Positions 51,001 through 60,300 of a stretch of DNA of 64,000 nt are shown piece after piece. The position numbers and the translations under genes were made by a program. The stretch is from Ariolimax columbianus (taxonomy: Eukaryota > Mollusca > Gastropoda > Stylommatophora > Arionidae), in contig JAVGWX010000004.1 in NCBI GenBank assembly GCA_036924085.1, forward strand, positions 79,066,941 through 79,130,940, in the 5' to 3' direction. Numbering within the stretch: position 1 is the first letter of the stretch; the number at the start of each line of letters is the position of its first letter. Under the pieces are notes generated by a model. The model saw only the letters and a program-made list of their open reading frames with translations, made no database searches and was not told the DNA's origin.

Positions 51001-51068
51001 TATAAGTGTACGTCACACCCCCCCCCCCCCCCCCCTCTTTCTCTCTCTATCCATCTCTCTCTATCTTT
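51001..51068. repeat. C-run followed by (CT)n tract
   Basis: A run of about 18 C (51018-51035) followed by tctttctctctctatc. Simple sequence only. Confidence 0.85.
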
Positions 51069-52344
51069 TCTTGTGTTCTTATTTTTCTATGTTTCGACAG
51101 TTAGCCAATAATACAAGCTAATTCGTGAAAAACAAGAATTGATGTGGTCATTTAGGACATTCCAATGTTCGCCATCCACTGCTAGTTAAGGGACAACACC
51201 AAGACACAGACAATCAAAGCTCACGAGCAACAGCACGGCCTGACAAACCACCAACCGTAACGACTAGCGAGTCAACAAACACCAATTGGTTATATTTGGA
51301 ATGTATTTCAAAGAGACGATTGTAGGAGTATAAGCTTGGTCGACTCGCTTTGTGTGTCCATTAAGTAATCAAAATAAAGAAACACTGTAGTCGGGGATGA
51401 GGTACTACATACTTCATTGCTAGAGATATCAGCGTTTCTGAGAACTACTTCCTTTCCCCTCTGTCAGGTCATTTCTAGCAGTAAATCAGGTTTAAATTTA
51501 CAACTGAACTGACTGACTCGAAAATTGTCGGGACTGAAGAGCGAACCCTATGCCTTCTCGTGAACAATACATAATCTAGGGTCTTATAATGTTGTAATTA
51601 TGTTTCCTTGTTATGCCTCTATCTCCTATTTACCTTATTGAACAATTATTCGATTTTGACATTTAGTTCAAAGAGCTTATTATTTATTTTCTAGTAAGTT
51701 CTTGATGCTAGTTGTAGATAAAAGAAGATCAAAGCGATGTCTGCAGTGAATATGACGTGTTTGTCATAATAATCTACATAAATTGTGTAAAAGCTGAACA
51801 AATGAATATCAATTTTGGATATTGAAATTCCAACTATTATTTAGGATAACATGTTGAAAAACAAAGTATGCTAAGATTTCTATTTTTAAACTTTTCAAGG
51901 GTTGCAACCACATAAAATAAAAAGATTTAAAGATGACAAGAGTTATCTTCCCCTGAATGTTGTTACAAAAAAAAGTCGCAAGAGAGAACCGGCCTTGAGC
52001 GTCTCCCCTCAGTCTAGGGGTAGTTTAATAACATCATAGAAAGAGTCATCTATGGCACTGCAGCAGATCCACATGGATGTACATGTTGCGAGTATGCACG
52101 TACGATGTAAGGTTTTAATTTTCCACCCGACCAAATTTCTCTTGCTCGTGGTCGCCTTATTTGCATGACCAATGGGGAGGAACCAGCTCTGACCCCAATC
52201 TACCTGTGTAAGGTAGCATCCTTACACTGAGCTGAACCTTGAACCTACATGGAGGCGTCGAAGTCACGGAACTGGTTCATCTCTGTTGGCATATTGTATT
52301 CAAAATAAATTTAACAATATACATAAAATGCAACTAATTGTAAT
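51069..52344. other. Unique intergenic sequence, no gene seen
   Basis: AT-rich with stops in all frames. A GC-richer patch at about 51990-52250 has no readable protein. Confidence 0.5.
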
Positions 52345-52627
52345 AATTGACCTATAAACTGAAGATAGGTGGCACTGACGAATGCACCTGTGGTACAGGG
52401 AAAATGACCGCTGAACTTCTGCTGCAAAATTGCACGACATACGAGGACCAGAGAAAGCACATGTGGCCATCACCAATGCCAACACTAGACAAGCTCTATG
52501 GCAGTGTTGACAACCTCAGGATCACAGCTGCTTTCTTCGAACAAATTCAAGTTGACGTCTGACAGCGTACAAAGAAGAAGAAGAAGAAGAAGAAGAAGAA
52601 AAAGAAGAAGAAGAAGAAGAAAAAGTA
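52345..52627 (+). mobile_element. Truncated retrotransposon 3' end with (AAG)n tail
   Basis: Reads KLKIGGTDECTCGTGKMTAE, LLLQNCTTYEDQRKHMWPS and AAFFEQIQVDV, then a stop at about 52560. The shared 3' word gacgtctgacagcgtac follows, then an AAG tract (about 52570-52625). It is a 5'-truncated sister of the minus-strand copy at 50206-50745, with the same zinc-knuckle residues. Confidence 0.8.
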
Positions 52628-53255
52628 ATAATTGACCTCAAAGAGGGCTTTTGTCTCATAAATTGAATTACATCATTACATAAAAGCATAAGTAAACATT
52701 TGCTTTGATGAAATATATTTTGTTGTGATAGTAGCATTAGTTAACTCCCTTCTGTGTAATGAATATATCGCCCTTGTGACGAGGTAAATAATCAACATGT
52801 GAACACTGCTCACATCTAGACCGTGTAGCTATTACTGTCTATTGGGATATTCTGTGCTCAGTGGTGTTATGGGTTTAAACATAAGGTCCTAATTGTAAAG
52901 GCGTGTGTGTTATTTCATGGATATATAATGGATGCAATCATAAAGTTGTTTAAACCCAGCTAGGACTTGAAACACAAAAATTGTATCTTTGCAATAGAAA
53001 TATACAAGAAACAGGAAATATATTATTTTATATTTGTAAAGTAGTTAGCACAACATTATGTAAAATTAGACAAATAATTAACAAATTCACCACTATAAGA
53101 GTAGACATGTTTAGAGCCATAATGCTTCACACACTTCTATGGACAGATAGACACATACAGAACAAACTGTTAACAATATTGGAAGAGTTCAGATACTTAG
53201 TACGAGCGTGTCGGAATAGAGCTCTCCACTACGGACACGCCTTTAACCCAGACAG
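52628..53255. other. AT-rich spacer, no gene recognised
   Basis: An ORF covers 52981-53376 but runs into the hairpin array and matches no family I know. Treated as non-coding. Confidence 0.5.
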
Positions 53256-53928
53256 CAGCATGGCTTTATCCATGCTGTCAGACAGACAGCTTGACATTAT
53301 CCATGCTGTCAGACAGACAGCAGCATGGCTTTATCCATGCTGCCAGACAGACAGCTTGACATTATCCATGCTGTAAAACAGACAGCAGCATGGCTTTATC
53401 CATGCTGTCAGACAGACAGCTTGACATTATCCATGCTGTCAAACAGACAGCAGCATGGCTTTATCCATGCTGTCAGACATGCATCTTAACATTATCCATG
53501 CTGTCAGACAGACAGCAGCATGGCTTTATCCATGCTGTCAGACAGACAGCTTGACATTATCCATGCTGTCAAACAGACAGCAGCATGGCTTCATCCATGC
53601 TGTCAGACAGACATCTTAACATTATCCATGCTGTCAAACAGACAGCAGCATGGCTTTATCCATGCTGTCAGACAGACAGCTTGACATTATCCATGCTGTC
53701 AAACAGACAGCAGCATGGCTTTATCCATGCTGTCAGACAGACAGCTTGACATTATCCATGCTGTCAAATAGACAGCAGCATGGCTTTATCCATGCTGTCA
53801 GACAGACATCTTGACATTATCCATGCTGTCAGACAGACATCTTGACATTATCCATGCTGTCAGACAGACAGCTTGACATTATCCATGCTGTCAGACAGAC
53901 AGCTTGACATTATCCATGCTGTCAGACA
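53256..53928. repeat. 32-bp minisatellite in alternating pairs (64-bp dimers), hairpin-forming
   Basis: About 21 half-units of ttatccatgctgtcagacag, followed alternately by acagcagcatggct and acagcttgaca. In one half-unit CAGCATGG and CCATGCTG lie six bases apart as a perfect 8-bp inverted repeat, so each 64-bp dimer can form a hairpin. The right end loses the alternation and becomes pure second-type units. Confidence 0.92.
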
Positions 53929-54175
53929 ATGCAATAACAACTATTTTTTTGTATTGCCTTTGACTAAACGACAGGATATATGTGGATGTCAACAGACAAA
54001 ATGTCGGCATGAGATCGATGTGAGGCCCTCACATGGCCTACAGGCAGATCATTCTGTTTCTATACTGCTGGTCTCAAGAGCTGACAAGCACCAATTTATT
54101 TAAAATACAGTTATACTGACTTGTCCTCCTAGTAACCCGAATGTCCCTCTACAGTCATCAGCAATGCCCATGCAT
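53929..54175. other. Unique spacer
   Basis: No gene recognised; joins the hairpin array to the next retroelement end. Confidence 0.4.
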
Positions 54176-54432
54176 CAACCATGGCCTACTTTAAAGCACA
54201 GACATCAGAACACATCCTGCAAGACTTTTATGTCCTTAGCCAATTGTGTACTGAGCACTGTCCCATGGAGACAGATATCCACGCAAAGCTGTTTGGAAGC
54301 CCAGACGACAAACTCTCCACTACGGCAGCCTTTATCCAGAGAACAACTTCACGTGAAGATGTAACAGGAAAAAGCATGGCGAGCGAGAAGAAGAAGAAGA
54401 AGAAGAAAAAGAAGAAGAAGAAGGAAGGAGAA
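54176..54432 (+). mobile_element. Truncated retrotransposon 3' end with (AAG)n tail, second family
   Basis: Reads AQTSEHILQDFYVLSQLCTE, then KLFGSPDDKLSTTAAFIQRT and ends in an AAG tract (about 54388-54425). SEHILQ, the SPDDL-like motif and TAAFI are the conserved end of Jockey-like polyproteins. The protein differs from the 50.2/52.3-kb family but has the same kind of tail. The expected zinc-knuckle cysteine after LQD has been replaced (F). Confidence 0.72.
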
Positions 54433-54765
54433 AAAATAATAGTTTATTTTTAGTTTAGTTATTGATCAAGACCACTCCTCTCTTCCATTCATTACCAATG
54501 AAAATGTAATATTCCATGTAACCGTCCATGGAAACAAACTGTTCTCAAGACAGTCGGGCTCCCATACTCCATAGTAATGGCCGTCATACACATGAAACAA
54601 AGCATAGCACAATAGCCTGGAGGAGCCTGGTCTACCTTCATCAGCATGTAAGCACGTGACAATCAATTTAAAAAAAACCGCTATACAGCAAAAAATTCCT
54701 ACCTGCAATGTGCTATCAGGGCCAGAATTGAACATTAACTAGCAAAAGTAAAAGAAACATTGTAA
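54433..54765. other. Unique spacer
   Basis: A minus-strand ORF at 54466-54735 has no recognisable family and is not supported as a gene. Confidence 0.4.
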
Positions 54766-55018
54766 CAACAGAAATGAAATGCATGCACATAATTCTTGGA
54801 ATTACAAGAATGGATTTAATCAGAAACGAAAATATTAGGAGACAAGTAGGAACAACACCAGTGCTAGACCTCATCAAGAGACAGCGAACCAAATGGTTCT
54901 GCCACGTGACACGTCAAATACCAGATAGTATTCATCAGAAAGCATTGCTATCCAGATACAAGGGATACAAAGCTAAGCGCCGACTATGCAAAAGATTGAT
55001 AGCAGAAATGAAATAAGT
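54766..55018 (+). mobile_element. Retrotransposon C-terminal remnant (endonuclease/RT type)
   Basis: Reads ILGITRMDLIRNENIRRQ, then VLDLIKRQRTKWFCHVTRQ and YKGYKAKRRLCKRLIAE and a stop at about 55014. LGITRxDxIRNExIRR, QRTKWFxHVTR and GxxxRxxKRW-like wording is the usual C-terminal tail of endonuclease-RT elements of invertebrates. It is 5'-truncated, and its stop lies about 45 bp before the 57-bp array. Confidence 0.75.
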
Positions 55019-55060
55019 AGTAAAGCTTCATGTGTTATGAAGCACACACTACGGAACTTC

Positions 55061-55993
55061 AAGAAATCTTTTCGTAACCTGATGCTGAAAGGCACAAGCA
55101 CATACTGGTCATGGTCAAGAAACCTCTTCGTAACCTGACAATGAAAAGTGCAGGCACATACTAGGGCCTGGTAAAGAAACCTCTTCGTAGCCTGACGCTG
55201 AAAGGCACACGCACATACTAGGGCCTGGTCAAGAAACCTCTTCGTAACCTGACGCTGAAAGGCCCACGCACAAACTAGGGCCAGGTCAAGAAACCTCTTC
55301 GTAACCTGACGCTGAAAGGCACACGCACATACTAGGGCCTGGTCAAGAAACCCCTTCGTAACCTGACGCTGAAAGGCACACGCACATACTGGTCATGGTC
55401 AAGAAACCTCTTCGTAACCTGACAATGAAAATTGCAGGCACATACTAGGACCTGGTCAAGAAACCTCTTCGTAACCTGACGCTGAAAGGCACACGCACAT
55501 ACTAGGGCCTGGTCAAGAAACCCCTTCGTAACCTGACGCTGAAAGGCACACGAAGAAACCTCTTCGTAACCTGGCAATGAAAAGTGCAGGCACATACTAG
55601 GGTCTGGTCAAGAAACCCCTTCGTAACCTGACGCTGAAAGGCACACGCACACACTAGGGCCTTGTCAAGAAACCCTCTTCGTAACCTGACGCTGAAAGGC
55701 ACACGCACATACTAGGGCCTTGTCAAGAAACCTCTTTGTAGCCTGACGCTGAAAGGCACACGCACATACTAGAGCCTTGTCAAGAAACCTCTTCATAACC
55801 TGACGCTGAAAGGGACACGCACATACTAGGGCCTTGTCAAGAAACCTCTTCGTAACCTGACGCTGAAAGGCACACGCACATACTAGGGCCTGGTCAAGAA
55901 ACCACTTCATAACCTGACGCTGAAAGGCACAAGCACATACTAGGGCCTGGTCAAGAAACCACTTCATAACATGACGCTGAAAGGCACACGCAG
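55061..55993. repeat. 57-bp minisatellite, about 16-17 copies
   Basis: Units start aagaaacctcttcgtaacct, then gacgctgaaaggcacacgca and catactagggcctggtc. Steps are 57 bp (55174 to 55231). One unit is cut short near 55551. Two variant classes occur: gacgctgaaaggcacac and gacaatgaaaagtgcag. Since 57 is 19 codons, minus-strand ORFs stay open (CACAFQRQVTKRFLDQALV), but variable stops and indels argue against a gene. Confidence 0.93.
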
Positions 55994-56140
55994 GACATAA
56001 AGAGGACATGAGAACTTTAGGCTACAACAAATGCATTTAATCCATTCCTATTTTGTCCCGTAATCTTGTGCTCCACTCTTGAGACTCCATCTGTACTATG
56101 GTCCTCTTGTACTGTTCTTCTATGGGAAACATAGGAAGAA

Positions 56141-56420
56141 CTTCTCTGTCACACAGTGCATACACTTCTCTGTCACACAGTGCATACACTTCTCTGTCAC
56201 ACAGTGCATACACTTCTCTGTCACACAGTGCATACACTTCTCTGTCACACAGTGCATACACTTCTCTGTACCACAGTTGACAAGCTTCTTCTTTTACTCG
56301 ATTGATACATTTCTCTCTGACTCATTGGATAATTTTCTCTGTGACTTAGTAGATAAACTTCTCTGTGACACAACGAATGAACTTCTCTGTGACACAGTTG
56401 ATAAACATATATGTGACCTA
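56141..56420. repeat. 24-bp minisatellite with decayed tail
   Basis: Five or six near-identical 24-bp units (cttctctgtcacacagtgca plus taca) at 56141-56275. They are followed by about six diverged units that keep cttctctgtga and ataaac (56290-56420). It shares words with the 28-bp array downstream. Confidence 0.88.
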
Positions 56421-56650
56421 CTTATCGTGACAGAGTTAATTCCTATTGGTGAGGTAAGTGGACCGAATTTTTAAGACTGGCAAATAACGACTGCTCGCTG
56501 GCCCCTGCAGTTGCCATGCACTGTACCAACTATGTTTTAACTTGGCCTCCGATAGAAAGTAAAAAGTCTATTCTGTACAGAGGTTTTGAACAAGTGCCCT
56601 CAGGTCAGAAGACCAACATGCAAGCCGTTTGGTTTGCCGCTACTCTGAGA
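56421..56650. other. Unique spacer between two related arrays
   Basis: No gene recognised. The missing first exon(s) of the WDR61-like gene could lie here or farther upstream, but I cannot identify one. Confidence 0.4.
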
Positions 56651-57264
56651 GTGACGCAGTGTATAAACTTCTCTGGTAGTGACGCAGTGTATAAACTTCT
56701 CTGGTAGTGACGCAGTGTATAAACTTCTCTGGTAGTGACGCAGTGTATAAACTTCTCTGGTAGTGACGCAGTGTATAAACTTCTCTGGTAGTGACGCAGT
56801 GTATAAACTTCTCTGGTAGTGACGCAGTGTATAAACTTCTCTGGTAGTGACGCAGTGTATAAACTTCTCTGGTAGTGACGCAGTGTATAAACTTCTCTGG
56901 TAGTGACGCAGTGTATAAACTTCTCTGGTAGTGACGCAGTGTATAAACTTCTCTGGTAGTGACGCAGTGTATAAACTTCTCTGGTAGTGACGCAGTGTAT
57001 AAACTTCTCTGGTAGTGACGCAGTGTATAAACTTCTCTGGTAGTGACGCAGTGTATAAACTTCTCTGGTAGTGACGCAGTGTATAAACTTCTCTGGTAGT
57101 GACGCAGTGTATAAACTTCTCTGGTAGTGACGCAGTGTATAAACTTCTCTGGTAGTGACGCAGTGTATAAACTTCTCTGGTAGTGACGCAGTGTATAAAC
57201 TTCTCTGGTAGTGACGCAGTGTATAAACTTCTCTGGTAGTGACGCAGTGTATAAACTTCTCTGA
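56651..57264. repeat. 28-bp minisatellite, 22 near-perfect copies
   Basis: Units begin gtgacgcagtgtataaactt and continue ctctggta. Starts step by exactly 28 bp from 56651 to 57239, with essentially no substitutions until the last unit (ctctgacgcc). This homogeneity marks a very recent expansion. The 225-codon minus-strand ORF is just the repeat cycling through three frames (84 bp = 28 residues). Confidence 0.96.
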
Positions 57265-57354
57265 CGCCATAAACGAACTCATGTTATTTACCTAGTTAAG
57301 AACGATGCACTGCGCTGATCATTTTTAACGTGAATTTTTTTTTCTCCTTTCCAG

Positions 57355-57382
57355 CCAACAAAAATTTTCAAGCAAGAACAAG
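57355..57382 (+). CDS. WDR61: WDR61-like coding exon (PTKIFKQEQ)
   Basis: A 28-nt exon preceded by a strong pyrimidine tract and cag (tttttttttctcctttccag) and followed by gttaga. It starts in phase 0, encodes PTKIFKQEQ and gives the first base of an alanine codon (phase 1 exit). The ATG must be in an upstream exon. Its small size would make it easy for automatic gene finders to miss. Confidence 0.8.
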
Positions 57383-60300
57383 GTTAGAAGCTGAATGATC
57401 ATTGGATGAAAATAGTAATATCATAAAAGGTTAAATAAAAAACGAAAACCTGGTATTGAAAAAGCCAGATACTTACTTCCCCTTGTCCAAGCACTACGTC
57501 ATACAGCATGCATCCAGTACTCAGCGACATGGATTGCCTTGTCATTTCCCTCCAGCATGTCACACCTATTGCATGTTTCCTGGAGGTTGGGGCAGGTCAA
57601 CAGGTGGTCAATGTCCTGTATTGCGTGACTATCACTTGTGTCATTATCTGTGTATCCCCATAGTTTCATATTCCTCTTTGCAGCGTGAGACACAAGTTCC
57701 GAGTCTGTTCAGCGACTTCCATGTTGTGTATGGTAGATGAAGTGGCATCTCTCGATACAGCAACTTTGAGGGTTTGTCTGTATGGGCTGTGCTGATCTTA
57801 GGAAGCGATGTCTGGGTTTGAGTCGTGTGCTCTGTACCTGATGTCCAAGCATTATGTGCCCTCTGTCGTGCTCCTGTTTTTCTCGTTTGATTTGGGTAGA
57901 CCAAGAAGACGATGGCACCAAGATACCAGGAATGCCTAGGTATAACTGTGGCGGAGGCTGGAGTTTTGACAAGGGGACGAGTTTCTTTCAGACAGACTGT
58001 GATGAGAGCGACGTTATATAAAGGACATGCTACATGATGAACAAAAGGTCACTGTAGGCTGTAGACAGTCAGCAAGGAAATGAGATTTGTTCGCACAGCT
58101 AGCGCTCATTTCTCAAAGAACGCACCTGGAAGTCCTAGTGGGACCATTGCTCCCATCCCAGAATGTTAAATCAGGACGAGCAGGGAAGGTTAGTGATGAG
58201 GCTGATGACTTCACTTGGGTCAAAAATGTTTGCCAATAAAACCACAACAGCAACAACTCTACAAACAGCTCATAAGAACAGCAAACAATGAGGCTTGGCT
58301 GAACAGATGGGCCATGGAAAACACAGGGAGGGAGGTCCCCAGACATATTACAAGCCCAAATTCAAATGATATTATCAATCAACACACAGGGAAGGATCAG
58401 AGCACGATTCCACTAAACAAAATCACCGGAACAGAATCGAACCACAACACACTTTGAGTCCGTAAAAGTGGAACAATTTGTATGTCACAATATCAGTCAT
58501 GCGGACCACACGGCAAGCCAACCTGCACTTTTGAATTGATACAGAGTGAATGGCATTCCGGAAATCTGTCTGGCGGGGGACGATGGCATTTAAGATGTGC
58601 CCCCCCCCCCCCCAGGGAGACATTTAGGACTCTTCGCTCCATTGCTCTTTCAGTAATTGGGAGCATCCATTCGCCCGACCCACATAGACCTCAAACCCAT
58701 ACACCACCACTGGGACAACCAAGCCACTGAGGGTGTGAGCGCTGGCTTTAACGAACTTTTTCTTCTTCGATCAACTGTTGATGTGCTTTTAGCCCAGTTA
58801 GGTTCCCGACGGAAACTGGTTCAGGTCTTCGCTGGTCCCCCACAGCTTGTCGAGCATGGTCGCTCCCCCGGGTCAGACTGTCTCTCTTTGGTCTGCATAA
58901 GTGTGGCAGTCCTGCAGGATATGTTCTGGCGTTTGCTTTGGGGGCTCCCCAATCGCACGTGACTGTGTCTCTGAGACCCATCCTGTGGAGGTGAACTTGA
59001 GTCTGCAATGTCCCGTTCTGAGTCTGAAGATCCGTGTCTGCCTATCTCTGCCAAGTTTGTTTATGCTGTAATTTTCTGATATGTATTATTGTGCTGGTCT
59101 CTCCATTCTGTCCTCGTTGATCGTTTGATGAGTGTCTTTGCTTCTTTTGACTGACCATTTTATGAAGATTGATAGTGTTGGACCTTTTCTCATAAAATTG
59201 CAGTGCGGGTTTAATAATAATAAATTTTCTTTCTCTCTATTCAGCCTACGAGGACAGCATCTGGAGTTGTGTTTTCGGCAGAAATGAGAAAGACCCCAGC
59301 GGCTCAGAAACCATTGTTACTGGGTCAATTGATGAGACTGTCAAAGTTTGGAAAAGGTAATTATGATCCAAAAATGTGTTTATCTTCCTTGTATTGAATC
59401 CTTGATTGGTGTCTATATTGCACACTACAATGGCGATCAATTTCGGAGCTGAAGCAAAAGCTGTTCATACAGACACTCTTATCAGACAAAACACTACAAC
59501 GAAAACGGTCCGTCTAACAAACTCCAGTTTTTTTGTGTTTTTTGTGTGTGAATGTTAGCCTTATTTCTCTATTTCCCAAGGCGGTGTACGTTGAACTACG
59601 GTTCTTATTTTGCGCATGTTGGCCCAGTGCATCCGACTTCAACATACATTTTATGTGTGGGTCTGCTTCCTCCTGCATTTTCTAAGGGTTGCTTCCTCCT
59701 GCATTTTCTAAGGGTTTGCTTCCTCCTGCATTTTCTAAGGGTTTGCTTCCCTGAGGTAACGGCATGTGCTGTGATGGGGATCGAATCCAGCACCTTTGAC
59801 TTGTGAGCCGTGTCACTTAACTACTATCCCACGCCGTCCCCACTCCAGGAGTGAATTCCAAGCCATCTCAAGCCCCAAACTCGATAGACTCTCACATGAA
59901 AAAAAATAACATTGGGTTGCTGTCCCAAATAAAATCAGATTTAGTCCTTCAGTAGATTCCGGTCCACTGTGTGATCCCTGGAAACGAGAAGGCAGATGAG
60001 CTCCCAAAAGCCGGAATGTGGGGCACACGCTCGCCCTCAACAGAGCTATAAAGAAGCAAAGTCACTCATCAAACGATCCACGGGGACAGAATGGAGACAC
60101 CAGCACAAAGAATATAAGCCAGAAAATGACAGCATAGACAAACTTGGCCGAGATGGGCAGACAGAGATCTCCAGACTCAGAACGGGACATTGTAGACTCA
60201 TGGCCCACCTTCACAGAATAGGTCTCAGAGATACCGCTATGTGCGATTGCGGAGCACCCAAGCAAACACCAGAACATATCCTGCAGGAATGTCCCATTTA

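Noticed and set aside
53219..53256. Possible seeding of the 32-bp array by a retroelement tail (ctctccactacgg also at 54316)
   Set aside because: A 13-base match next to the array is suggestive, but the array unit itself does not convincingly match the element's following sequence (cagcctttatccagag).
52981..53376. ORF of 131 codons leading into the hairpin array
   Set aside because: No recognisable domain, AT-rich composition, and its last third is the array itself.
56605..57282. Minus-strand ORF of 225 codons with perfect 28-residue repeats
   Set aside because: A 28-bp repeat without stops in any frame gives a 28-residue period automatically. Near-perfect DNA identity, including third positions, shows recent amplification and not protein selection.
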